Shown here piece after piece: positions 8,539-16,100 of a DNA stretch of 64,000 nt; the first letter of the stretch is position 1; the number at the start of each line of letters is the position of its first letter. This DNA is from Bacteroidota bacterium. GTDB taxonomy: Bacteria; Bacteroidota; Bacteroidia; Bacteroidales; Dysgonomonadaceae. A program made the translations under genes and the position numbers. The stretch covers positions 124,001 through 188,000 of the forward strand of contig JAEZGN010000016.1 of assembly GCA_023437305.1 (NCBI GenBank). The letters are read 5' to 3'. The notes beneath the pieces are model-generated. The model did no database searches, was not told the origin of the DNA, and saw nothing but the letters and a program-made list of their open reading frames with translations.

Positions 8539-8907
8539 CTACTCTTCTTCCCGTGCTTCTAAAATAGCCTTTAGATGTTCCCAACATCCACCATTATATA
8601 CATTCGTAAATCCGGCGCCTTCCAACTCCGTTTTAGCTTTAGCACTACGTCTACCACTACGGCATATCACAATAACTTTCTCATAATGTTTTAAGCTATC
8701 GATAGAATCACCCAGTGTCTGTAAAGGAATATTTATAGACGATTCGATATGCCCTTCATTGTACTCCTCTACTGTACGCACATCAACAATAACAGTACCT
8801 TTACGTGCAGCCAAAGACCTCAACGTATCTGCATCAGCTATCTGCGCATCAATAGAAAGAGATACCAGACTAAGAATAATTGTAAATAAAAAATAAGATA
8901 GTTTCAT
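8539..8907 (-). CDS. Secreted single-domain rhodanese-like sulfurtransferase
   Basis: A signal peptide (about 1-21, ending SIDAQ) exports a single rhodanese domain. Landmarks are VDVRTVEEYNEGHI and the active loop CRSGRRS with catalytic Cys82; the tail GGCWEHLKA is typical. The enzyme class moves sulfane sulfur, and in the periplasm its substrate is unknown. The gene lies 51 bp downstream of metI on the same strand with no terminator between, so it may be co-transcribed with the methionine importer, which would suit a sulfur-related role. Confidence 0.85.
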   Translation of the reverse strand: MKLSYFLFTIILSLVSLSIDAQIADADTLRSLAARKGTVIVDVRTVEEYNEGHIESSINIPLQTLGDSIDSLKHYEKVIVICRSGRRSAKAKTELEGAGFTNVYNGGCWEHLKAILEAREEE

Positions 8908-8958
8908 TCTCTAACTGAATTTATGAATATTATTTATAATATTCTAAGAGTAAAGCGG

Positions 8959-9612
8959 TTATCGATGGTCAAATTTCTTAGAAATATAATTACCTGTATA
9001 CTGGATTATAAAGACCAATATTACGAGCAACACTAAAACGATATTCATTATTTCCAGATTATAGCCAACATAGCCATATTGGTAACCGATTTGCCCTAAT
9101 CCTCCGGCTCCCACAGCTCCTCCCATAGCAGAATAGCCGACAAGCATAATTAACGTGATAGATACACAGTTTACAATGGATGGTAATGCCTCAGGCAATA
9201 AAACCTTTTTCACGATCTGAAGTGGAGTTGCCCCCATAGACCGTGACGCTTCTACCAAACCACCCGGCACATCAATAAGGCTATTTTCTATCATCCGAGC
9301 AACAAAAGGAGCAGCTCCAATACTTAATGGAACAAGTGCCGCTAAAACCCCTATTGATGTTCCTACCAATGCACGAGTGAAAGGAATCATCCATACAATA
9401 AGAATAATAAAAGGAATGGCCCTAAAAATATTTACGACTGTTGATAGAATATTATGCAATATCAAATTTTCTTTTATCTGTCCTTTGCGTGTTATATATA
9501 GCCAAACCCCAAGCGGTAATCCCAGTAAAAAACTAAAAAAACCGGACACAAGGGTCATCACAATTGTTTCACCTGTACCCTTTAACAATAAATCGATCAT
9601 CTCACTAGACAT
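8959..9612 (-). CDS. metI: Methionine ABC transporter permease MetI
   Basis: This is an inner-membrane permease of 217 aa with about five transmembrane helices and the conserved EAA-type loop (EASRSMGATPLQIVKKVLLPEA) that docks on MetN. Size and sequence are typical for MetI. The start overlaps the end of metN by 8 bp, implying translational coupling; an alternative ATG four codons later would start just past the metN stop. The complex imports methionine with MetN and the lipoprotein MetQ, whose gene is divergent at 10972. Confidence 0.92.
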   Translation of the reverse strand: MSSEMIDLLLKGTGETIVMTLVSGFFSFLLGLPLGVWLYITRKGQIKENLILHNILSTVVNIFRAIPFIILIVWMIPFTRALVGTSIGVLAALVPLSIGAAPFVARMIENSLIDVPGGLVEASRSMGATPLQIVKKVLLPEALPSIVNCVSITLIMLVGYSAMGGAVGAGGLGQIGYQYGYVGYNLEIMNIVLVLLVILVFIIQYTGNYISKKFDHR

Positions 9613-10636
9613 ATCCTAAAACACTTATGTTTATATTCTTACTCTTTAAATACTCAACAGCTAATACTTCGTTTTCGGGCAAGCCGTGTAATTCTATCAG
9701 CATAACCCCAAACTTAACACCCTTTATATGATCTATTTGAGCACATACAATATTACTGTTGACTTCATACAACTTCGCAATATCCGAGAGAACTGCATTT
9801 GCTTCAGACTGTCCCGATATTTCCAATCGAATGAGCATATGTTTATTATCTAAGAGTTGTTCTGTCAACCGATCTAAATAATTAGAAGGAATATGTAATC
9901 TTATAGAAGAGTCTATAAAATACTTCGTTAACTCATTTTTAGGATGCGAAAATATATCAGTAATTAAACCTTGCTCTATCAGCTCTCCCTTGTTCAGGAC
10001 AGCGACTTCATCACAAATTGTTTTTACAACTTCCATTTCATGTGTAATCAACAATATTGTAATATTCATCTTCTTATTAATATCTTTCAGCAACGAAAGA
10101 ATTGAATAAGTGGTTGCCGGATCTAACGCACTGGTTGCTTCATCACACAAAAGGATTTGAGGATTATTAGCCAAGGCGCGCGCAATAGCTACACGCTGTT
10201 TCTGTCCACCCGAAAGTTTTGCCGGATAGTCATCAGCTTTGCTTTCTAAACCCACAAGAGCCAGCAACTCCAAGACTCGTTGTTTAATTAATTCCTTAGG
10301 GGTTTTATTTAGTTTTAAGGGGAATGCTATATTCTCAAATACCGTAGCAGAGGATAGCAAGTTGAAGTGTTGGAATATCATGCCTATCTTCCTACGCGTA
10401 GCAGTAAGCTCCGTAGGAGACAAGGCCATCATATCCTGTCCATCAATATATATTTCACCTGAAGTGGGACGTTCCAATAAATTTACACAGCGAATCAGCG
10501 TACTTTTACCGGCACCCGACTCTCCTATTATACCAAATATTTTACCTTTAGGGATAGTTAGGGATATATTCGAAAGAGCCGTAGAAGACGTATCTTTTCC
10601 CTGAAAAACCTTTGTTACATTCTTTATTTCAATCAT
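9605..10636 (-). CDS. metN: Methionine ABC transporter ATP-binding protein MetN
   Basis: This is the ATPase subunit of the methionine importer. Walker A GESGAGKST is at 38-46, signature LSGGQ at 141-145 and Walker B LLCDE at 162-166. After about residue 265 comes a C-terminal NIL domain, which in E. coli MetN binds cytoplasmic methionine and inhibits transport. The 343 aa length is normal. It is first in a metN-metI(-rhodanese) unit, with a TACTTTTG -7 element upstream. Confidence 0.94.
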   Translation of the reverse strand: MIEIKNVTKVFQGKDTSSTALSNISLTIPKGKIFGIIGESGAGKSTLIRCVNLLERPTSGEIYIDGQDMMALSPTELTATRRKIGMIFQHFNLLSSATVFENIAFPLKLNKTPKELIKQRVLELLALVGLESKADDYPAKLSGGQKQRVAIARALANNPQILLCDEATSALDPATTYSILSLLKDINKKMNITILLITHEMEVVKTICDEVAVLNKGELIEQGLITDIFSHPKNELTKYFIDSSIRLHIPSNYLDRLTEQLLDNKHMLIRLEISGQSEANAVLSDIAKLYEVNSNIVCAQIDHIKGVKFGVMLIELHGLPENEVLAVEYLKSKNINISVLGYV

Positions 10637-10671
10637 CTAAATATATAGATTGTTTCTTTTAATTATTTTGC

Positions 10672-10679
10672 CAAAAGTA
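10672..10679 (-). promoter_or_regulatory. -7 element for metNI
   Basis: The minus strand reads TACTTTTG 36 bp before the metN start. The -33 TTG is not clear. Confidence 0.5.
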
Positions 10680-10810
10680 CACATTCCAAGCTATTCTATA
10701 AAATTATATTTTCAATATTTCCTCTCCTTATTTATAATCCATAAAATTAACTGTATAGCTTATACAATAAATACCTCATTTATGGTATTTATAATTAAAT
10801 GAAAGTCTTA

Positions 10811-10818
10811 TATCTTTG
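10811..10818 (+). promoter_or_regulatory. Upstream -7 element of metQ
   Basis: TATCTTTG fits TAnnTTTG. A transcript from here would begin near 10825 and carry a 147-nt leader that includes the small hairpin at 10828-10847. Confidence 0.5.
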
Positions 10819-10827
10819 CGGAAACTA

Positions 10828-10847
10828 CGTAAGCCTTACGGTTTTTT
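10828..10847 (+). terminator. Small hairpin with T run in the metQ leader
   Basis: CGTAA (10828-10832), loop GCC, TTACG (10836-10840), then GTTTTTT. It looks like a weak terminator or attenuator placed just after the predicted start from the 10811 promoter. The stem is only 5 bp, so the call is tentative. Confidence 0.35.
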
Positions 10848-10864
10848 ATTATAGTTAGATTCTT

Positions 10865-10872
10865 TACTTTTG
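10865..10872 (+). promoter_or_regulatory. Downstream -7 element of metQ
   Basis: TACTTTTG is a second consensus -7, placed after the hairpin at 10828-10847. It would give a 90-nt leader. Two tandem promoters, one passing through a possible attenuator, could give graded metQ expression. No SAM riboswitch was recognised between here and the start. Confidence 0.5.
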
Positions 10873-10971
10873 TATTAGATGAAAATTGCGGGCTATTTAA
10901 TTTATCATTGAAGACAAATACTATTAGCTAGCTGATTATTTGTTTAATAACTTAGAAAACATAACGTCAAC

Positions 10972-11775
10972 ATGAAAAAAATAAATGGATTGATTACTAT
11001 ATGTGCATCTCTTATACTACTCACATCCTGTGGAAACAAGAAGAATAACGATCCGAACTATATCAAGGTAGGGGTATCTTCAGGCCCTGAATACGTAATA
11101 GCCGAAGCGGCGAAAAAAGTAGCTAAGGAAAAATACGGACTCAATGTAGAATTAGTGCAATTCAGTGATTATATAATGCCAAATACAGCATTGGATCAAG
11201 GGGATATAGAAGCCAATGTATTTCAAACCAAACCATTCTTAGATGAACAAACGGCCAACCGTAGATATAAATTTGCCATTGTTGGCAATACATTTATATA
11301 TCCAATGGCAGCATATTCAAAAAAAATAAAAAGTTTGGATGAATTGAAAGATGGAAGCGTAGTCGTAATCCCAAATGATGCATCAAACAATAGTAGAGCA
11401 TTACTATTATTACAAAAGGCGGGATTAATAAAACTCAAAGAAGGCGTAACCTCTCCACGACTAGTTGACATAATAGAAAACTCTAAAAATCTGGAGATAT
11501 TAGAACTTGAAGCACCTCAATTGCCAAGGGTATTAGATGATGCAAAAGTGTCTTTATCTATCATCAACAATAATTTTGCAGGGCAAGCAGGACTGTTACT
11601 CAAAGACGCTGTTTTTGCAGAAGACAAGGAGTCTCCATACGTCAATCTGATTGTGACTAGAGAAGAAACTAAAGATAGTGACAAAATCAAAAAGTTTGTA
11701 GAATCTTATCAATCGAAAGAGGTAGAGAAAGTTGCTGCAGAAGTATTTAAGGGCGGAGCTGTAAAAGGTTGGTAA
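10972..11775 (+). CDS. metQ: Methionine-binding lipoprotein MetQ
   Basis: This is the periplasmic substrate-binding lipoprotein (NlpA/MetQ family) that delivers methionine to MetNI. The lipobox LLTSC gives Cys20. The body carries family landmarks such as VGVSSGPEYVIAEAA near the start of the mature protein, ALDQGDIEANVFQTKPFL, and IPNDASNNSRALLLLQKAGLI. Length is normal at 267 aa. It is transcribed away from metNI rather than in one metNIQ operon. A strong terminator follows. Confidence 0.92.
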   Translation: MKKINGLITICASLILLTSCGNKKNNDPNYIKVGVSSGPEYVIAEAAKKVAKEKYGLNVELVQFSDYIMPNTALDQGDIEANVFQTKPFLDEQTANRRYKFAIVGNTFIYPMAAYSKKIKSLDELKDGSVVVIPNDASNNSRALLLLQKAGLIKLKEGVTSPRLVDIIENSKNLEILELEAPQLPRVLDDAKVSLSIINNNFAGQAGLLLKDAVFAEDKESPYVNLIVTREETKDSDKIKKFVESYQSKEVEKVAAEVFKGGAVKGW

Positions 11776-11812
11776 TTCAGTATATCAAAAAGCAGAAATT
11801 ATACATACTTTC

Positions 11813-11861
11813 AATAATAAACGAACAGGGTTAGAAAAACTAACCCTGTTCGTTTATTATT
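11813..11861 (+). terminator. Strong terminator of metQ
   Basis: A perfect 22-bp stem (11813-11834 with 11840-11861) has an AAAAA loop. The outer A-T pairs supply T-rich exits on both strands, so it could work in both directions. Confidence 0.9.
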
Positions 11862-11890
11862 ATACAGATGCTAAAGAAATGACTCTAAAT

Positions 11891-11920
11891 AAAAAAAGAC
11901 TATCCACTTTGGATAGTCTT
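11891..11920 (-). terminator. Terminator of the SRP RNA/tRNA-Thr transcript
   Basis: Stem AAGACTATCCA (11896-11906) pairs with TGGATAGTCTT (11910-11920), followed by a T run on the minus strand, a few nt past the tRNA-Thr end. Confidence 0.85.
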
Positions 11921-11923
11921 CTG

Positions 11924-11997
11924 AGCCTCTTGTCGGATTCGAACCAACGACCCCGAGATTACAAATCACGTGCTCTGGCCAACTGAGCTAAAGAGGC
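11924..11997 (-). tRNA. tRNA-Thr (TGT)
   Basis: The 74-nt cloverleaf has acceptor GCCTCTT/AAGAGGC, D-arm AGCTCAGTTGGCCAGAGC, anticodon loop TTTGTAA (anticodon TGT) and T-loop TTCGAAT. The anticodon stem CGTGA/TCTCG has a T-T mismatch in the middle (29-41). CCA is not encoded. The 5' end is only 4 nt from the SRP RNA 3' end. Confidence 0.94.
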
Positions 11998-12001
11998 AAG
12001 T

Positions 12002-12097
12002 GGGTAAGCTTACTATATCGCGTCGCTACAACCGACGGCCCTTGCTGCGATCAAACCCTGGGGGATTAATCGGGAGCTGACCGTATAGGACTTACCC
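12002..12097 (-). ncRNA. ffs: Small bacterial-type signal recognition particle RNA (4.5S)
   Basis: The 96-nt minus-strand RNA starts GGGTAAG and ends CTTACCC, giving a 7-bp terminal helix. The middle has CCCCCAGG, a short apical loop, then GCAGCAAGGG, matching the SRP domain IV pattern in which CAGG and AGCA form the asymmetric Ffh-binding loop. A consensus promoter ends just before the 5' end. It lies directly ahead of tRNA-Thr, and both share one terminator. The apical part (GTTTGATC) differs from the common GGAA tetraloop. The RNA would guide membrane-protein targeting with Ffh. Confidence 0.82.
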
Positions 12098-12101
12098 GCG
12101 A

Positions 12102-12131
12102 CAAAAGTAGATAAATTTTTCATATTCACAA
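12102..12131 (-). promoter_or_regulatory. Promoter of ffs-tRNA-Thr
   Basis: On the minus strand, TTG (12131-12129), a 19-bp spacer and TACTTTTG (12109-12102) match the sigma-ABfr consensus. The predicted start falls at or next to the GGGTAAG 5' end of the SRP RNA. Confidence 0.8.
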
Positions 12132-12168
12132 AATATGATTTCAATTTTTTCCTTTGATTTCCTTTTAC

Positions 12169-12176
12169 TACATTTG
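12169..12176 (+). promoter_or_regulatory. -7 element upstream of pepT
   Basis: TACATTTG matches the consensus and gives a leader of about 90 nt before the ATG at 12271. The -33 match is poor. Confidence 0.45.
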
Positions 12177-12270
12177 TATGAAACTCTTTTGTAGAAAGAA
12201 AATACTAGAGATCAAAGCGTTAACAAATCTGATTTTTCAATAAAAATATTATAAAAAATAAATATAGAAT

Positions 12271-13491
12271 ATGACAGTAGTAGATCGTTTCTTGAAGTAT
12301 GTAAAATTTGACACAGAATCAAGTACTGAAACAGGTACAACACCAAGTACTGCGGGACAAATGGTTCTAGCCCGTGAACTCGAAAAAGAGTTGCATGAAA
12401 TGGGTTTAGAAGACATTTCTCTGGATGAAAAAGGGTATATAATGGCAACTCTTCCGGCTAATACAGATAAAAAAGTGCCGGCAATAGGATTCGTTGCACA
12501 CATGGATACCAGCCCCGATTTGACGGGTAAAGATGTAAATCCACAGATTGTAAAAAATTACGATGGAAAAGATATAATATTGAATAAAGAACTTAATATA
12601 GTTTTATCCCCTAACGATTTTCCTGAGATGCAAGATTATGTGGGTCAGGATTTGATCGTAACTGATGGTAAAACATTGTTAGGTGCAGACGATAAAGCAG
12701 GAATAGCCGAAATATTGACTGCAATCCAATATCTGAAAGATCATCCGGAAATCAAGCATGGAAAAATCCGCATTGGATTTACTCCTGATGAAGAAATTGG
12801 GACGGGAGCCGACTATTTTGATGTTGAAAAATTTGGCTGTGAATGGGCTTATACGATGGACGGTGGACCTATTGGCGAATTAGAGTACGAAAACTTTAAT
12901 GCTGCCGGCGTAAAAATTAATATACAAGGCCGAAGTGTACATCCCGGATATGCGAAAGACAAGATGATTAATGCATTGGTAGTAGCCAATAAGTTAGTCT
13001 CTCTCCTACCCTCAAACGAACGTCCCGAACATACGACCGGATATGAAGGATTTTATCATTTGACCAATATATCGGGTACAGTAGATGCTGCAAACATTGG
13101 TTATATAATACGTGACCATGATCGTGAAATATTCGAAAAGCGCAAACAAGTAATGTTAGACACTATCGCTTTCATCAATAAACTATACCCCGATAGTACT
13201 ACTGTAGAAATAAAAGACCAATATTATAATATGCGCGAGAAGGTTGAACCAGTAAAGCATGTGGTTGATTTGGCTTTTGAAGCAATGACCGCTGTAGGCG
13301 TCACCCCTATTGTAAAACCTATCAGAGGAGGAACAGATGGTGCACGTCTATCATTTATGGGATTACCTTGTCCGAATATCTTTGCAGGTGGACATAACTT
13401 CCATGGACGTTACGAATTTGTACCTATCCAATCGATGGAAAAAGCTGTACAGGTGATCGTTAAGATTGCCGAATTGGTAACGAGTAAATAA
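12271..13491 (+). CDS. pepT: Peptidase T (tripeptide aminopeptidase)
   Basis: This cytoplasmic M20-family dizinc peptidase removes the N-terminal residue of tripeptides. Metal and catalytic landmarks are present: His77 and Asp79 in AHMDTSPD, LLGADDKAG with Asp140-Asp141, Glu174-Glu175 in TPDEEIGTG, and the late His in GGHNFHGRYEF. HPGYAKDKMINA belongs to the lid/dimerisation domain. Length is typical at 406 aa. It is a single gene with its own promoter. Confidence 0.95.
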   Translation: MTVVDRFLKYVKFDTESSTETGTTPSTAGQMVLARELEKELHEMGLEDISLDEKGYIMATLPANTDKKVPAIGFVAHMDTSPDLTGKDVNPQIVKNYDGKDIILNKELNIVLSPNDFPEMQDYVGQDLIVTDGKTLLGADDKAGIAEILTAIQYLKDHPEIKHGKIRIGFTPDEEIGTGADYFDVEKFGCEWAYTMDGGPIGELEYENFNAAGVKINIQGRSVHPGYAKDKMINALVVANKLVSLLPSNERPEHTTGYEGFYHLTNISGTVDAANIGYIIRDHDREIFEKRKQVMLDTIAFINKLYPDSTTVEIKDQYYNMREKVEPVKHVVDLAFEAMTAVGVTPIVKPIRGGTDGARLSFMGLPCPNIFAGGHNFHGRYEFVPIQSMEKAVQVIVKIAELVTSK

Positions 13492-13574
13492 ATTGCTGTT
13501 TATATAGATAGGTTCATTCATTTTTTTATGTGAATAAAATTATCTATATTATATGGGAATACACTATAAATAAT

Positions 13575-13626
13575 AAAAAGTAACAAGTAAAACCTATATT
13601 ATTATGTGTTACTTTTGTTACTTTTT
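13575..13626 (+). terminator. Inverted repeat at the pepT/gcvT junction
   Basis: AAAAAGTAACAAGTAA (13575-13590) pairs with TTACTT and GTTACTTTTT (13609-13614, 13617-13626), with a 2-nt bulge. It may terminate pepT. Its right arm contains the candidate gcvT -7 box, so it could also be an operator. Confidence 0.45.
13610..13617 (+). promoter_or_regulatory. -7 element upstream of gcvT
   Basis: TACTTTTG lies 48 bp before the gcvT start, inside the right arm of the inverted repeat. No TTG is seen at -33. Confidence 0.4.
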
Positions 13627-13665
13627 AGTAATATTGAACACTAATAACGAAATATATAATAAGTA

Positions 13666-14763
13666 ATGAAAAAAACTCCATTTACAGACATCCACATTGC
13701 TCTTGGCGCTAAGATGCATGAATTTGCGGGCTATAACATGCCAATCGAATATTCAGGTATTATAGATGAACATATGACCGTCTGCAAAGGCGTGGGAGTA
13801 TTCGATGTATCTCACATGGGCGAGATATGGGTAAAAGGTCCCAGAGCTCTTCCTTTTCTACAGAGAATGTTAAGCAATGACGTTGCCACTCTTGAAATAG
13901 GTAAAGCCCAATATACTGCCATCATTAATGATCAGGGTGGAATAGTAGATGATATTATCATATATCACTACGAGCCCTATAAATATATGTTGGTAGTAAA
14001 TGCATCGAATATAGAAAAAGACTGGAAATGGCTGACAGATCATAACGAGGAAATGGCTGACCTTGAAAACTCATCAGACACGATAGCTCAATTAGCCATA
14101 CAAGGTCCTAAAGCATTAGCAACCCTCCAAAAGCTAACCAAGATAGATCTAACAATGATTCCTTATTATTCTTTTGTTATTGGTAGCCTTAAGGGATCAG
14201 GTCTGGACAGTGTTATTATATCCAACACAGGATATACCGGAGCCGGAGGGTTTGAATTATACTTTTACCCTGAATATGGAGAAGATATATGGAAAGCTAT
14301 TTTTGAGGCAGGGGAAGAATTTGGAATCAAACCTATCGGACTGGGAGCTCGCGATACGCTTCGTCTCGAAATGGGATTTTGTCTCTATGGCAACGATTTG
14401 GATGATACAACGACTCCTATCGAAGCGGGATTAGGTTGGATTACCAAATTTACAGAAGGAAAGAATTTCACTGCTCGCGAAATACTTGAAAAACAAAAGC
14501 AGGAAGGTGTCAGTCGTAAATTGTGTGGATTCAAGATGCTGGAAAAAGGAATTCCACGTCACGGCTACGATATTGTAAACGACAAAGATGAAAAAATAGG
14601 TACGGTAACTTCGGGAACAATGTCTCCAACAGCGAAGATAGGAATAGGATTAGGCTATGTAAAACCAGAGTATTCTAAATTGGGAACACCTATTTTTATA
14701 AAAATAAGAGAAAAAAATCTAAAAGCAGAGATAGTAAAGCCCCCATTCAGAAAATTAGATTAA
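13666..14763 (+). CDS. gcvT: Aminomethyltransferase (glycine cleavage system T protein)
   Basis: This T protein moves the aminomethyl carbon from lipoyl-GcvH to tetrahydrofolate, releasing ammonia and methylene-THF. The GCV_T domain spans about 5-260, with MPIEYSGIIDEH, VFDVSHMGEI, QYTAIINDQGGIVDD and GYTGAGGFELY. The C-terminal barrel (about 280-365) has GTVTSGTMSPTAKIGIGLGYV. Length and motifs are canonical. The gcvH and gcvP genes are not nearby, as is common in Bacteroidales, so it is a single-gene unit. Confidence 0.95.
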   Translation: MKKTPFTDIHIALGAKMHEFAGYNMPIEYSGIIDEHMTVCKGVGVFDVSHMGEIWVKGPRALPFLQRMLSNDVATLEIGKAQYTAIINDQGGIVDDIIIYHYEPYKYMLVVNASNIEKDWKWLTDHNEEMADLENSSDTIAQLAIQGPKALATLQKLTKIDLTMIPYYSFVIGSLKGSGLDSVIISNTGYTGAGGFELYFYPEYGEDIWKAIFEAGEEFGIKPIGLGARDTLRLEMGFCLYGNDLDDTTTPIEAGLGWITKFTEGKNFTAREILEKQKQEGVSRKLCGFKMLEKGIPRHGYDIVNDKDEKIGTVTSGTMSPTAKIGIGLGYVKPEYSKLGTPIFIKIREKNLKAEIVKPPFRKLD

Positions 14764-14848
14764 TATAATTGTACCTTTTCTTCATATTATACAGTACCAG
14801 AAAGGTAAAACAGAAGCAAAAGGAAATTTAAACAATCTAATTGTTTTA

Positions 14849-14856
14849 TACGTTTG
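14849..14856 (+). promoter_or_regulatory. -7 element for the zinc peptidase gene
   Basis: TACGTTTG fits TAnnTTTG and lies 43 bp before the ATG at 14899. No -33 TTG at correct spacing. Confidence 0.45.
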
Positions 14857-14898
14857 TATTTATAATAGATAAAAAAGCAACATCTAAGAATACAAAAC

Positions 14899-15753
14899 AT
14901 GAAACTGGATGGTAGAAGAACCAGCGACAACGTAGATGACCGTCGAGGAAGAAGACCTTCGGGTAAGGTCTCTTTGGGTATTGGCGCAACAATCATAATA
15001 GGTCTCATTATTTGGCTTGCAGGAGGCAATCCTATAGAATTTATGACCCAGCAAGCAGCGAATGGAATATCGCCGGAGAAAACCCATATTCCTTCTGCCC
15101 AAGAGGAATCTGCTGCTACTTTTGCCAAAACAATACTGGCCGGCACAGAAGATGTATGGACTGAGATATTTGCTCAGAACGGACTGAAATATGTGGCACC
15201 CAAAATGGTACTATTCAGCGGAGCTACAAGCTCTGGCTGCGGAAGTGCCAAATCTTCAACAGGTCCGTTCTACTGTCCTACAGATCAAACGGTATATATT
15301 GATTTGTCTTTCTTTGAACAGATGAAAACCCAATTGAATGCCGGGGGAGATTTTGCTTATGCATACGTAATAGCACACGAAGTAGGTCATCATGTACAAT
15401 ACTTGCTTGGTACGCTACAAGAAGTACAACAAAAGCAACAACAGATGTCCGAAAAAGAAAGGAATGAGCTTAATGTTAGGCTTGAACTGCAAGCAGACTT
15501 TTATGCCGGAGTATGGGCCTATCACGATAATGAAAACTTCAATTCGATTGAAGACGGAGATATAGAAGAAGGACTGAACGCAGCCTCGCAGATTGGAGAT
15601 GATCGTTTGCAAATGCAATCACAGGGATATACGGTCCCCGACACATTCAATCATGGAACGTCTGCTCAACGTATACGCTGGTTGAAAAAAGGTCTTCAAA
15701 CAGGGAATATGCAAGATGGAAACACCTTTGATATTCCTTATAGAGAATTATAA
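14899..15753 (+). CDS. YpfJ-type neutral zinc metallopeptidase, membrane-anchored
   Basis: The basic N-terminus (DGRRTSDNVDDRRGRRPSG) and one transmembrane helix at about 25-43 anchor a domain that should face the periplasm. The zinc site HEVGHH gives His160, Glu161 and His164. ELQADFYAG (Glu196, Asp200) gives the downstream ligand, and SGCGSAKSSTGPFYCPTDQ is the family signature with two cysteines. The 284 aa length is typical of the KPN_02809/YpfJ family. The natural substrate is unknown. Confidence 0.88.
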   Translation: MKLDGRRTSDNVDDRRGRRPSGKVSLGIGATIIIGLIIWLAGGNPIEFMTQQAANGISPEKTHIPSAQEESAATFAKTILAGTEDVWTEIFAQNGLKYVAPKMVLFSGATSSGCGSAKSSTGPFYCPTDQTVYIDLSFFEQMKTQLNAGGDFAYAYVIAHEVGHHVQYLLGTLQEVQQKQQQMSEKERNELNVRLELQADFYAGVWAYHDNENFNSIEDGDIEEGLNAASQIGDDRLQMQSQGYTVPDTFNHGTSAQRIRWLKKGLQTGNMQDGNTFDIPYREL

Positions 15754-15757
15754 TATA

Positions 15758-15795
15758 GAAACGAAGATTAAGTGTAGTAGTTCGTTTCTCTTTTA
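15758..15795 (+). terminator. Terminator of the zinc peptidase gene
   Basis: GAAACGAA (15758-15765) pairs with TTCGTTTC (15781-15788), followed by TCTTTT. Confidence 0.65.
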
Positions 15796-16100
15796 TTATA
15801 CCAAACATGAAGTAAGACATAAGTTTGCCTTAAATTAATGGAAAGCTTTATCCTTCATTGTATACTTTTACAAAAAAACAAATACAGGTCAGTAGAATAT
15901 GAACAAAGCTAAATAAGATTTTGATCATACTATATTCCACGTTATTTGATTATTTTTCACAAAACCAGTTTTGGATAGAATATATAGTGGCAAAATAATA
16001 GAGACCACTAAACTATTATAGCCATATTGGTGTTGTTATAAACACCTTTTTTGATAGTATTTATTAAATATAGTTTCCTCTTTTTAATACATTATATACA
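15796..16100. other. Intergenic region upstream of the hybrid kinase
   Basis: No ORF or RNA gene is supported here. TAAGTTTG at 15820-15827 fits a -7 box, but it lies 280 bp from the next start and lacks a -33 match. No repeat or IS end is seen. Confidence 0.4.

Noticed and set aside
10879..10911. A 10-codon ORF in the metQ leader, possible leader peptide
   Set aside because: It holds no methionine cluster and has no ribosome-binding site; nothing supports attenuation by translation.
10819..10971. SAM riboswitch ahead of metQ
   Set aside because: Neither the SAM-I core nor the SAM-II pattern could be found by eye on either strand. A covariance-model search would settle it.
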